Source: Sphingomonadales bacterium (GTDB lineage: Bacteria; Bacteroidota; Bacteroidia; Flavobacteriales_D; Crocinitomicaceae). From it: DNA of 64,000 bases. The stretch spans positions 62,001-126,000 of the forward strand of contig VHBC01000004.1 in the NCBI GenBank assembly GCA_016872115.1, read 5' to 3'. Shown here in pieces: positions 43,854 through 54,644 of this stretch (the first letter of the stretch is position 1; every line of letters starts with the position of its first letter). A program made the translations under genes and the position numbers. The notes below the pieces were generated by a model. It was not told the origin of the DNA. It saw only the letters and a list, made by a program, of their open reading frames with translations, and did not search any database.

Positions 43854-44681
43854 CTAAATAAAGCGAAAGTCCACACGTCTGTTTTGGCGCTTGCCTTCTT
43901 CCGTAGTGTTGTCCGTTACCGGATCGTCTTCGCCTTTATACCGAATAACAACGCGGTCTTTAGGTAGTCCATTTTGCTCTAAAAACAACAATAAACTTTC
44001 ACAACGTTTTTTGGAGAGCACTAAGTTATAAGCTGAAGAGCCATCTGCATCGGTGTGTCCAGTAATTTCAATTCTGAGATCAGAATGACTTTTTACCATC
44101 CGTATGAGTTCTTTTAAGTAAGCTTCGTGTTCCGCCTTGATTTGCGTTCGGTCATAGTCAAAGTATATGGGCTTGAATGCAAATTGCAGGAGTTCTTGCT
44201 TACGAATCGCTGGAGCAGAGATGCCATCTTTGAGCTCTTGCTCGAAACGAAGCAGCCAGTCTTTTGGAAGATAGGGTGTTTTATCCATGCTTAAACTCCC
44301 GTTGCTTTTATATGCAACAAGTCGAAAATCGCTCTTATCTGTGGAACCTTCTAGATATCCATTTTGATTATTGTATTTTAAGGCATAGGTATAAGGTATC
44401 AGCGTATATTCTGGTAGGTATTGCCACATGGCCTTCAAAGTGACAAGTTGCATTTCGTTGTTTGCAAATTTGCCAACTAAAGGATAAATACTTGCACCTT
44501 CCTTGTTTTCTATCCTTATTTTTCCATCTACCAAACCGTTGGTAACGTAAATGTCCATATACACTGGAATTCTATTACTAGCATCGCTTGTAGAAAAGAG
44601 CATGCCTTGCCAAAAGCCAGTCATTTTTTGTGACAAAGCGGCACTATTTAAGAGCAAGAATAACCAAATAAAAAAACGCAT
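43854..44681 (-). CDS. OmpA-family outer-membrane protein
   Basis: A 275-residue exported protein. A signal peptide (MRFFIWLFLLLNSAALSQ) leads into an N-terminal domain of ~150 residues that I do not recognise, then a C-terminal OmpA domain (about 160-275) with ITGHTDADGSSAYNL, LSKKRCESL and the NRRVDFRF motif, which bind diaminopimelate in peptidoglycan. It tethers outer membrane to wall. The N-terminal region (TGFWQGMLFSTSDASNRIPV) looks like a small beta-domain. It converges on valS. Confidence 0.9.
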   Translation of the reverse strand: MRFFIWLFLLLNSAALSQKMTGFWQGMLFSTSDASNRIPVYMDIYVTNGLVDGKIRIENKEGASIYPLVGKFANNEMQLVTLKAMWQYLPEYTLIPYTYALKYNNQNGYLEGSTDKSDFRLVAYKSNGSLSMDKTPYLPKDWLLRFEQELKDGISAPAIRKQELLQFAFKPIYFDYDRTQIKAEHEAYLKELIRMVKSHSDLRIEITGHTDADGSSAYNLVLSKKRCESLLLFLEQNGLPKDRVVIRYKGEDDPVTDNTTEEGKRQNRRVDFRFI

Positions 44682-44762
44682 CCCTAGCTTATTCGTAATT
44701 TTGAAAAAATGGTTCCAATTCGAACCATCTTCAATTGCATTTGTTTTAAATAGAAAAATATT

Positions 44763-45299
44763 ATGAAAATTATTTTATTCACTCTAAGCATCATTCTAAT
44801 GAGCGTTTTACCTGCCGATTCAAAGAGTATCCACCAATTTAAAGTCAAAGACATCAACGGTCAATCTTTTGATTTTGCCAGTCTGAAAGGTAAGAAAATA
44901 ATGGTGGTGAATACAGCATCAAAATGTGGTTTAACTCCTCAATACGAGCAACTTGAGGAAGTTTATACTAAATACAAGTCCAAGAATTTTGTTATTGTTG
45001 GTTTTCCAGCAAACGATTTTATGTCGCAAGAGCCGGGCTCAGACAAAGAAATTGCACAATTTTGCCTGCAAAACTATGGCGTTAGCTTTCCAATGATGTC
45101 AAAAATTTCAGTGAAAGGCAACAACATGCACCCTGTCTATCAATTCCTTACTCAAAAAGCAAAAAATGGCAAAGAAGACAGTAAAGTGGAATGGAATTTT
45201 CAGAAGTATCTTATCGATGAAAACGGCCACCTTGTGCGCGTGGTTTCTCCTCGTGTATTACCCAATGATCCGAGCATTACAGCTTGGATAGAAAAATAG
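44763..45299 (+). CDS. Glutathione peroxidase-like thiol peroxidase, exported
   Basis: A 178-residue protein of the GPx family. The peroxidatic Cys is in NTASKCGLTPQYEQLEEVY, the Gln/Trp partners in GFPANDFMSQEPGS and VEWNFQKYLIDENG. A signal peptide-like N-terminus (MKIILFTLSIILMSVLPADS) suggests it is periplasmic. It probably reduces peroxides using thioredoxin rather than glutathione, as Bacteroidota members usually do; not provable here. A terminator follows. Confidence 0.9.
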   Translation: MKIILFTLSIILMSVLPADSKSIHQFKVKDINGQSFDFASLKGKKIMVVNTASKCGLTPQYEQLEEVYTKYKSKNFVIVGFPANDFMSQEPGSDKEIAQFCLQNYGVSFPMMSKISVKGNNMHPVYQFLTQKAKNGKEDSKVEWNFQKYLIDENGHLVRVVSPRVLPNDPSITAWIEK

Positions 45300-45350
45300 T
45301 GTAAATCGTTGAAATTTTGTTGATAAGTTAAGGCTTTTGAGCCCTTCTAT

Positions 45351-45377
45351 AGCACCTTTCAAGAGGTGCTTTTTTTT
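45351..45377 (+). terminator. Intrinsic terminator of the peroxidase gene
   Basis: AGCACCT at 45351-45357 pairs with AGGTGCT at 45364-45370 (loop TTCAAG), followed by a run of seven or more T. The T-run also forms part of the gyrB -7 box. Confidence 0.88.
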
Positions 45378-45384
45378 ATTTTTG
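45377..45384 (+). promoter_or_regulatory. Candidate gyrB -7 element overlapping the terminator tail
   Basis: TATTTTTG matches TAnnTTTG, 39 bases before the gyrB ATG. The -33 position falls in the terminator stem, where only TTTC is seen. Confidence 0.35.
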
Positions 45385-45399
45385 TTTATACGAAAATAA

Positions 45400-48145
<2,746 letters not shown>

Positions 48146-48167
48146 ATTGGCGTTTATCTTTAAACAC

Positions 48168-48192
48168 AAAAAAACCGCCTCGTGGGCGGTTT
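48168..48192 (-). terminator. Intrinsic terminator of gcvH
   Basis: AAACCGCC at 48172-48179 pairs with GGCGGTTT at 48185-48192; on the minus strand it is followed by seven T (48174-48168). It may also serve the convergent endonuclease gene weakly. Confidence 0.82.
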
Positions 48193-48215
48193 ATATCGCG
48201 ATGGTGAAGATTTCT

Positions 48216-48593
48216 TTAGTGCACTTCTTGAGCGTAAGCAGTCGCATCTAACAAAGTATCATATTCTGAAGCATTTGATACGCGTACTTTGACCATCCAG
48301 CCCTCACCGTAAGGATCATTATTTACCAGTTCTGGGTTGGCCTCCAAGGCCACGTTGAATTCAATGATTTTACCACTCATTGGCAAGAATAAATCAGAAA
48401 CAGTTTTAACGGCCTCTACACTTCCAAAAACTTCTTCTTGAGCCATTGTCTCACCAACGGTTTCTACTTCTACATAAACGATATCGCCGAGTTCGCTTTG
48501 GGCGAAAGCTGTGATGCCAATGGTGGCGATGTTGCCATCTAGTTTAACCCATTCGTGGTCTTTCGTGTACTTAAGTTCTGCAGGAATATTCAT
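48216..48593 (-). CDS. gcvH: Glycine cleavage system H protein
   Basis: A 125-residue lipoyl carrier. The lipoylation site is K63 in [13 protein letters not shown]; the start ([15 protein letters not shown]) and the NDDPYGEGW-like segment ([14 protein letters not shown]) are standard. It shuttles the aminomethyl group between the P, T and L proteins. No other gcv gene is close. Confidence 0.95.
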   Translation of the reverse strand: MNIPAELKYTKDHEWVKLDGNIATIGITAFAQSELGDIVYVEVETVGETMAQEEVFGSVEAVKTVSDLFLPMSGKIIEFNVALEANPELVNNDPYGEGWMVKVRVSNASEYDTLLDATAYAQEVH

Positions 48594-48610
48594 GTTTCAT
48601 TGATTTGTAA

Positions 48611-48618
48611 CAAATGTA
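48611..48618 (-). promoter_or_regulatory. Candidate gcvH -7 element
   Basis: The minus strand reads TACATTTG, a match to TAnnTTTG, 17 bases before the gcvH ATG. Confidence 0.4.
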
Positions 48619-48674
48619 AGCATTTTGACTTAATCATCATGCGGACAAACCTTTTCTTTCCTTTTGAGAATGCT

Positions 48675-48682
48675 TAACTTTG
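48675..48682 (+). promoter_or_regulatory. Candidate prfB -7 element with start site at the ATG
   Basis: TAACTTTG is followed by exactly 4 bases and the ATG at 48687, predicting a leaderless mRNA. The -33 element is unclear. Confidence 0.4.
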
Positions 48683-48686
48683 TCAT

Positions 48687-49769
48687 ATGACTTCTGAACA
48701 GTATAAAGCCCTTCAAGCCCGCCTTTCCACCATTCAAGCGTTTTTAAAAATCGACGAAAAACGACTGCAGTTAAAAGAAGAGGAGCTAAAGACCCAAGAC
48801 CCCTCCTTTTGGGATGATCCCAAAAAAGCAGAAGAAAAAATGAAACAAATCCGAGGGCTTAAATTTTGGGTTGAAACCTTTGACCGCACGGCGAGCGCAG
48901 TCGCAGATCTGGATGTACTGATCGAATTTGTTCGCGAAGGTATGGCTGAAGAAGCTGAGCTCAATGAGCAATTTGCCAAGCTACTAGAAGAAATTGAAGA
49001 ACTTGAGCTTAAAAATATGCTCTCCAACGAGGAAGATAGCCTTTCAGCGGTACTTCAGATTACTGCCGGCGCAGGTGGCACCGAAAGTTGTGACTGGGCC
49101 AGTATGCTGATGCGCATGTACCTCATGTGGGGTCAAAAACACGGCTACAAAATCACAGAATTGAACTTCCAAGAAGGCGATGTCGCTGGAGTCAAGACGG
49201 TTACCCTCGAATTTGAAGGTGAATTTGCTTTTGGTTACCTCAAAGGTGAAAATGGCGTTCATCGTTTGGTGCGCATCTCGCCCTTTGACTCCAATGCCAA
49301 GCGTCACACTAGTTTTGTTTCCGTCTATGTTTATCCACTTGTCGATGATCAAATAGAGATTCAGATCAATCCTGCAGATATCATATGGGAAACCTTTCGT
49401 TCGGGCGGAGCAGGTGGCCAAAATGTCAATAAAGTAGAAACAGCGGTTCGTCTACGACACGCACCTTCTGGAATCATCATAGAAAACTCTGAATCGCGGT
49501 CCCAATTGGCCAATAAAGAGAAGGCGATGCAACTATTGCGCTCTCAGCTCTATGAATTAGAATTGCGCGAGCGTATGGAAAAGCGAAATGAAATTGAGGC
49601 CGGTAAAAAGAAAATCGAGTGGGGGAGTCAGATCCGAAATTACGTTATGCACCCATATAAACTTGTAAAAGATGTACGCACAGGCACCGAAACCGGTGAT
49701 GTCGACGCCGTAATGGATGGTGCATTGGATCCCTTCTTAAAAGCGTTTCTAATGCAATATGGTGGCTAA
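48687..49769 (+). CDS. prfB: Peptide chain release factor 2, no programmed frameshift
   Basis: A 360-residue RF2. The stop-codon recognition motif is SPF ([15 protein letters not shown]) and the catalytic GGQ is residues 243-245 in [19 protein letters not shown]. The N-terminal helix bundle is complete in one frame: the region matching the E. coli frameshift site (around codon 20, [13 protein letters not shown]) has no in-frame TGA. RF2 releases peptides at UGA and UAA. A start only 4 bases after a -7 box suggests a leaderless transcript. Confidence 0.96.
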   Translation: MTSEQYKALQARLSTIQAFLKIDEKRLQLKEEELKTQDPSFWDDPKKAEEKMKQIRGLKFWVETFDRTASAVADLDVLIEFVREGMAEEAELNEQFAKLLEEIEELELKNMLSNEEDSLSAVLQITAGAGGTESCDWASMLMRMYLMWGQKHGYKITELNFQEGDVAGVKTVTLEFEGEFAFGYLKGENGVHRLVRISPFDSNAKRHTSFVSVYVYPLVDDQIEIQINPADIIWETFRSGGAGGQNVNKVETAVRLRHAPSGIIIENSESRSQLANKEKAMQLLRSQLYELELRERMEKRNEIEAGKKKIEWGSQIRNYVMHPYKLVKDVRTGTETGDVDAVMDGALDPFLKAFLMQYGG

Positions 49770-51044
49770 CTAGAGGCAGTCAATCAGCTGCTCTAGCGCA
49801 ATACTCCTTGACCCTTTTAATAAAACTAATTTATTCTGGAGCGGATTCTTTAACATTGCCGATTTTAATTGGGCAGTCGTTTCGAAACCAGAAGGGTTGA
49901 GTTCCTTGAATATGGGCCCAACTGTCAGAAACTGAATGCTATTTTCCGTCAAAAAATCTAGAACTTTTTGATGTTCCATAGGGCCATCGTTTCCAAGTTC
50001 GAGCATGTCACCTAGAATCACAATTTTTGAGTCGTGGGCAATTTCAACAAAGGAATTCAGCGCACTTAGCATACTCGAAGGATTCGCGTTGTAGCAATCT
50101 ACAATGAGTGTGTTGTTGTTGGTTTGCTGGACCTGTGAGCGTTTGTTTGATGGTACATAAGAAGCAATGGCCAGATTCATCTGTTCAGGGCTGACGCCAA
50201 AATGAGCGCCAACACAAAGTGCTGCTAAAAAATTGTAAAAATTGTATTTTCCAATCATTTGTGTGTCAACGACTTCGGATTGATACGCGTCTAGTTGCCA
50301 AGACAAATGAACGAAAGGGTCGAGATACGCTAATTTACCTTTGAGCGCGCCATTTTCTTGTCCGAAAGTTGAAAGTAATTGCGTTCTGGCACTTGCAGCC
50401 TCCATTAAAATAGGATCATCGGCATTAACAAATAAAATACCTTTATTTGCAGTTACATGATCGAATAATTCGGTTTTGGTTCGTAGAACACCTTCAAAGT
50501 CGCCGAATCCTTCTAGGTGGGCTTTACCCACGTTGGTAATCAAGCCGTGTGTTGGGTTTGCTATCTGACAAAGTTCATCAATGTCAAGCAATTTGTTGGC
50601 ACCCATTTCAATAATTGCTATTTCATGTGAACTATTGAGTTGGAGTAGGGTTAGGGGCACGCCAATTTGGTTATTGAGATTACCTTGTGTACAGAGCACA
50701 TTATATTTGGTTTGCAGCAAGCAATTGAGTAATTCTTTTGTGCTAGTTTTTCCATTGCTACCCGTAATGGCAATGACGGGTATCGTAAAACGCATCCGAT
50801 GTGTGCGTGCTAATTGTTGTAAAAAATGCAGTCCATTTTCCACAAGAAAAATATGTTCACCTTTGGCAAATTCTGTTTCGTCGACTATGGCATATTTGGC
50901 ACCTTTGTCAAGTGCTTGTTGTGCAAATTTATTCCCATTGAAATGTTCACCTTTGAGCGCAATGTACATGCAACCAGGGGTAATTTGGCGACTATCGGTA
51001 CTGATACCATTGCAGTCATCCAAAAGAGTAAGCCATTTTTCCAT
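49770..51044 (-). CDS. murF: UDP-N-acetylmuramoyl-tripeptide--D-alanyl-D-alanine ligase
   Basis: A 424-residue Mur ligase. It has the ATP loop VIAITGSNGKTSTKELL, the NNQIGVPLTLL signature, GKAHLEGFGDFEGV, and VDCYNANPSSMLSALNSF with ILGDMLELG near the C-terminal domain. It adds D-Ala-D-Ala to the peptidoglycan precursor. ATG at 51044 is preferred over TTG at 51059. It follows gldJ after a strong terminator and seems to have its own promoter. Confidence 0.95.
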   Translation of the reverse strand: MEKWLTLLDDCNGISTDSRQITPGCMYIALKGEHFNGNKFAQQALDKGAKYAIVDETEFAKGEHIFLVENGLHFLQQLARTHRMRFTIPVIAITGSNGKTSTKELLNCLLQTKYNVLCTQGNLNNQIGVPLTLLQLNSSHEIAIIEMGANKLLDIDELCQIANPTHGLITNVGKAHLEGFGDFEGVLRTKTELFDHVTANKGILFVNADDPILMEAASARTQLLSTFGQENGALKGKLAYLDPFVHLSWQLDAYQSEVVDTQMIGKYNFYNFLAALCVGAHFGVSPEQMNLAIASYVPSNKRSQVQQTNNNTLIVDCYNANPSSMLSALNSFVEIAHDSKIVILGDMLELGNDGPMEHQKVLDFLTENSIQFLTVGPIFKELNPSGFETTAQLKSAMLKNPLQNKLVLLKGSRSIALEQLIDCL

Positions 51045-51048
51045 AGCA

Positions 51049-51056
51049 CAAAGTTG
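51049..51056 (-). promoter_or_regulatory. Candidate murF -7-like element with start site at the ATG
   Basis: The minus strand reads CAACTTTG, one mismatch (first base) from TAnnTTTG, then 4 bases and the ATG at 51044. It fits the spacing of the other leaderless candidates. Confidence 0.3.
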
Positions 51057-51057
51057 C

Positions 51058-51086
51058 AAAAAAAAAGCCCGATTCGTCGGGCTTTT
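51058..51086 (-). terminator. Intrinsic terminator after gldJ
   Basis: GCCCGA at 51067-51072 pairs with TCGGGC at 51077-51082 (loop of four), extended by A/T pairs; on the minus strand it ends in about nine T. It separates gldJ from murF. Confidence 0.9.
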
Positions 51087-51104
51087 GTAAGAACTTTTCA
51101 GCGC

Positions 51105-53492
51105 TTATTCTTTGATATCTGGTCTGCGAGAGCTGCCGATTCGGTCCATTGCACAACGGAAACCAATGGTAGCGGTTGCTTTGTCTTCGTCGAGGAAGCG
51201 TCGGTTTCCTACAGACAACCAGTAAGCGCGGTCTGCCCAAGAACCACCTTTGTAAACACGGCTCTTGTCAGAGACTAGGGTTGTAGGCCAACCTGATTTG
51301 CCAGCGTTGATTTGCTCATAACCTAAGTTGTTGTTCTCGTGCTCGCTTTGATACATGACAAGCTTGGGATCGCGTAGGCCGCTATTGATCTCTTCTTTGC
51401 GATTAGAATTGTTGTAATAAATAGAAGATTCTAAGTCACCATCGAGGTAGTCGATGTAATCATCTTTGCGGTAGTTCAAACGACCTGCGTTTTCTTCTAC
51501 AGTGACATCTCTCCAACGTTGGCTACCTTTTGTGGTAGTAATGAATTCGCTTAGTCCGTTGCGTAAAGTCATGATCCAGGTAGTGATGGTAGGATCTGAA
51601 CTGTAAGATAAGAATTTGCGTTCGAGGTACTCACGGCTGAAGAGTGCGGTATCGATACCTAAGTAGGCAGTTGGTTGTTCGTAGTCAAAAGCCAAGGCTA
51701 TGAGCTCGAGAAGGTCTTGTTTTTTCGCACCTTCTTGGATTTCATTAGGAAGGTCTTTATTAAACAATACGCGCTCAATGTATGCAGATGCAGCAATTGT
51801 GCGTCCTTGATTGTGTAGTGTAATTGCGGTATCTAGCAACATGTTGAGTGTGTCTAAAAACTCGAATTGCATGCGCTCTTGCGACGTGAATTGTGAGTTG
51901 TTAGAGATGTAATAGTTTGATGGCGCATTGAACTGGTATTTACGCGCATCTTGCTTTGCGTAAACACGAGAGTTCATTGGGTTGTTGTTTACTGAACCTG
52001 ATTTAGGCGCATTTTGTGCGCCAGAGGTGTCGGTTAATCTAGCACTTGTGTCTTTGGAAGTGCTTTTGCCTGACATATTAGATTGGTAGTTGGCACCTGC
52101 GTCTTGAGCGTATTTTTTGTTGGCGTGCGCCAAATATTTTACACGTGCAAATTCGTTAACGAATTCTTTCATGCCGTACACATCGTAGATGTTTTCGTTG
52201 GCTTTAACAGGTTTGTCGTAAAGACCGTTCGGAACCAAAAGTTGGGTTTGAAATTTATTGCCACGGAAAGGCATGAAACCTTCTGCAACCTCTGAGGTCA
52301 ATGGACGGTACACATCCATGACCCATTCAGAAACGTTACCAGCCATATGGTACAGACCGTAGTCATTCGGCCAAAATGCATCGACGCGGTCTGTGATGTC
52401 AGCACCATCGTTTAAACGACCTGCAACACCCATCATGTCGCCTTTTCCGCGCATGAAGTTCGCTTGAATAGCTCCGGCCCATTGTTCTTCTTCTTGACGA
52501 ACGTAGTGGCCATCCCAAGGATAAATGCGACGGTCGTTTATGTTCTCCGAACCTTCGTCGAGATTTCCAATAAGGCCAAGTGCAGCGAATTCCCATTCTG
52601 CTTCAGTTGGTAGGCGGTAAGATGGCAATAAGATACCGTCTTCCATTTTAACCGGACGCGTACCTAAACGGCCGTTGTCCATATCGGCATAAATTGGGTC
52701 GTAGTTTTCTAGTTGATAAGGATCGCGTGGTTTTGGACGTTTGTTTTTGTCCGTTGGCGCCTTCGGCTTGCTGTCTTTGTTCAAAACGTAACCACCTTCT
52801 GACTCAATGGTGTAGTTACCATTCAAATAGTTTTCAGTAGAGAACATGTTTTGAGGAACAGAAGCGTATTTTTTGTCGTAGTCAGATTTGTTGGCTGCAC
52901 CAACATCTGCACTTCCTTCATCGGCAAAGTGCCATTTCAAAATACCTTCGCGAACAAGAATAGCTTCATTGACACGATCAGTACGCCATTTACAGAAATC
53001 GTTGGCTTGAAGCCAAGATACACCAACTACAGGATAGTCTCTGTAAGAAGGATGTCGTAAATAATAGTTTACGTATTTTTCGCGGTATCCAAGGGCAGTT
53101 CTCCAGGCAAGGGTGTCTGGCAAACATTTTTTGTAGACATGCGGGTATGTTTTGTAGTAAACACGACGCATCCAGTACATATATTCTAACCAATGGAAGT
53201 TGGTAACCTCTGTACGGTCCATGTAAAAAGAGGCCACCGTTACTCTTGATGCGCGTGCGTTCCAATCGGACATAACGTCTTGTTCAGTCCGACCCATGGT
53301 AAAGGTACCGCCTTCGATCATTACTAATCCTGGGCCTGTTTCTTGCTCTCGGGCATCGAATTTTTCAAAACCACCATTTTTGTAGTTATTGAATTCCCAA
53401 CCAGTTGCAGAAGAGCGCTCTTTAGAACACGAAGACAACACCAACATACCTGTTAGTGTTATCCCAAAGATGTTTTGAATCAATCGCTTCAT
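51105..53492 (-). CDS. gldJ: Gliding motility / T9SS lipoprotein GldJ
   Basis: A 795-residue lipoprotein with lipobox LSSC (signal peptide ending VLVLSS, Cys at ~22). The formylglycine-generating-enzyme-like (SUMF1) fold starts at GPGLVMIEGGTFTMGRTEQD (about 54-72) and includes YRLPTEAEWEFAALG and YHMAGNVSEWVMDVYRPL, and closes near the C-terminus with GGSWADRAYWLSVGNRRF and TIGFRCAMDRI. It is much longer than the ~560-residue F. johnsoniae GldJ, because of an insert at about residues 440-650 rich in Asn, Ser, Thr. The order porP-like, gldJ, murF beside porU/porV matches the known gldJ neighbourhood, which decides for GldJ against its paralogue GldK. Confidence 0.85.
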   Translation of the reverse strand: MKRLIQNIFGITLTGMLVLSSCSKERSSATGWEFNNYKNGGFEKFDAREQETGPGLVMIEGGTFTMGRTEQDVMSDWNARASRVTVASFYMDRTEVTNFHWLEYMYWMRRVYYKTYPHVYKKCLPDTLAWRTALGYREKYVNYYLRHPSYRDYPVVGVSWLQANDFCKWRTDRVNEAILVREGILKWHFADEGSADVGAANKSDYDKKYASVPQNMFSTENYLNGNYTIESEGGYVLNKDSKPKAPTDKNKRPKPRDPYQLENYDPIYADMDNGRLGTRPVKMEDGILLPSYRLPTEAEWEFAALGLIGNLDEGSENINDRRIYPWDGHYVRQEEEQWAGAIQANFMRGKGDMMGVAGRLNDGADITDRVDAFWPNDYGLYHMAGNVSEWVMDVYRPLTSEVAEGFMPFRGNKFQTQLLVPNGLYDKPVKANENIYDVYGMKEFVNEFARVKYLAHANKKYAQDAGANYQSNMSGKSTSKDTSARLTDTSGAQNAPKSGSVNNNPMNSRVYAKQDARKYQFNAPSNYYISNNSQFTSQERMQFEFLDTLNMLLDTAITLHNQGRTIAASAYIERVLFNKDLPNEIQEGAKKQDLLELIALAFDYEQPTAYLGIDTALFSREYLERKFLSYSSDPTITTWIMTLRNGLSEFITTTKGSQRWRDVTVEENAGRLNYRKDDYIDYLDGDLESSIYYNNSNRKEEINSGLRDPKLVMYQSEHENNNLGYEQINAGKSGWPTTLVSDKSRVYKGGSWADRAYWLSVGNRRFLDEDKATATIGFRCAMDRIGSSRRPDIKE

Positions 53493-53539
53493 ATAGTTTG
53501 CGTTTATAACGTAAAGTTCGTTTAGTTCAATTGGTTACA

Positions 53540-54520
53540 TTAGAATGACGGACATGATGTCTTTCTAAAGTTTTTAGGTTTTTTCTTACATTTTAGGTTG
53601 ATACCCATCGAAACTTCATGGGATCCGCCTGAGACACCATTTCCAAGTTTAGAAACTGTGAGGTCGTAGCTGTAACCGATTTTGAATTTATCAGTGTTGA
53701 TGCCAACGGTCATGATAAATGCATCTCGATTACGGTACCAGGCCCCAATTGTAAAGTTCTCGTATTTAAGATAAGCACCAATGTTTAACTCTTGAAAGCC
53801 ATTTTGATACTGATAGATAATGTTTGGTGAAAGGAAGGTGGTGCTAGAATAACGACCGCGTTGCCCTAGCTTGATATTGGAGCCGATGTGGCCTGTAAAG
53901 CGCATTGGTAGCCTAGATTCACCGAGAATCATGGATTCGTCTGGTCTGTTGAGGTGATGAACGGCAAAACCTGCATAGAAGTTTTTGGTAAAACCAACCG
54001 TACCAAAACTCACATCAAAGAAACCTCTGCGACCGTTACCGCGAGGAACGTCGCCGGTTTGATAAATAAAACCACGACGTGGATCGATCATGTCACCGAA
54101 AGTAAGTTTGTCCCAATCAAGGAATTTTTGAAAGTAGGCTGCACGAGCTCCAAACATGATCGAGAACTTGCGTGTCACTTTGAGGTTATATGAATAAATA
54201 CCGCCAATCATGGAAGTCTGAATGGTTCCTTGTCCTTGCATGTCGTGCATGGCGAGTAGACCGAAACCACCTGAAATATTTTTGGCGTAGGTATCGTAGG
54301 CTGCAGCATAAGTAACATAATTACCAGTAAGTTGTGGCCATTCATTGCGGTAATTAAGCGAAACTCTAGGACATCCAGAAGAACCAGCCAACGCGGGGTT
54401 GAGGTAGGATGGATTGGCATAGAATTGCGTAAAAGTAGGGTCTTGAGCCATAGCTATGTTGCTCATTAACAGGGTAATGAGGCTGAGCTTGGCAACTAGA
54501 AGCGGGTTGACTATTTTCAC
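53540..54520 (-). CDS. PorP/SprF-family type IX secretion outer-membrane protein
   Basis: A 326-residue outer-membrane barrel of the PorP/SprF family: after a signal peptide (KIVNPLLVAKLSLITLLMSN, cleaved at AMAQ) comes the family start DPTFTQFYANPSYLNPALAG and SLNYRNEWPQLTGNYVTYAA. It assists secretion of type B-tailed substrates, or surface adhesin export. The start is taken as GTG at 54520, which begins the signal peptide; the longer in-frame reading to 54646 would make an implausible N-terminus. It lies 47 bases upstream of gldJ in the same direction. Confidence 0.85.
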   Translation of the reverse strand: MKIVNPLLVAKLSLITLLMSNIAMAQDPTFTQFYANPSYLNPALAGSSGCPRVSLNYRNEWPQLTGNYVTYAAAYDTYAKNISGGFGLLAMHDMQGQGTIQTSMIGGIYSYNLKVTRKFSIMFGARAAYFQKFLDWDKLTFGDMIDPRRGFIYQTGDVPRGNGRRGFFDVSFGTVGFTKNFYAGFAVHHLNRPDESMILGESRLPMRFTGHIGSNIKLGQRGRYSSTTFLSPNIIYQYQNGFQELNIGAYLKYENFTIGAWYRNRDAFIMTVGINTDKFKIGYSYDLTVSKLGNGVSGGSHEVSMGINLKCKKKPKNFRKTSCPSF

Positions 54521-54549
54521 GAAAGTTGGTTTTAGCACGAACAATCTTA

Positions 54550-54600
54550 ACGATATTAAGGTTTCAAAGGTTACAAATATCGAATATTTATTCAAATAAA
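54550..54600 (-). promoter_or_regulatory. Candidate PorP-like gene promoter region (divergent from porU)
   Basis: On the minus strand, TTTG, 19 bases and TAACCTTTG (one extra n relative to TAnnTTTG) are seen in the 54550-54600 area. The 124-base gap also must hold the porU promoter; I see no clear match for that. Confidence 0.3.
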
Positions 54601-54644
54601 ATAAATAAATTGACGTTTTTCTAGCGCTAAAAACTCCAGATTTC

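Noticed and set aside
51105-53492. Gene called GldK instead of GldJ
   Set aside because: GldK is normally followed by gldL, gldM and gldN. Here murF follows and porU/porV are next door, the gldJ arrangement.
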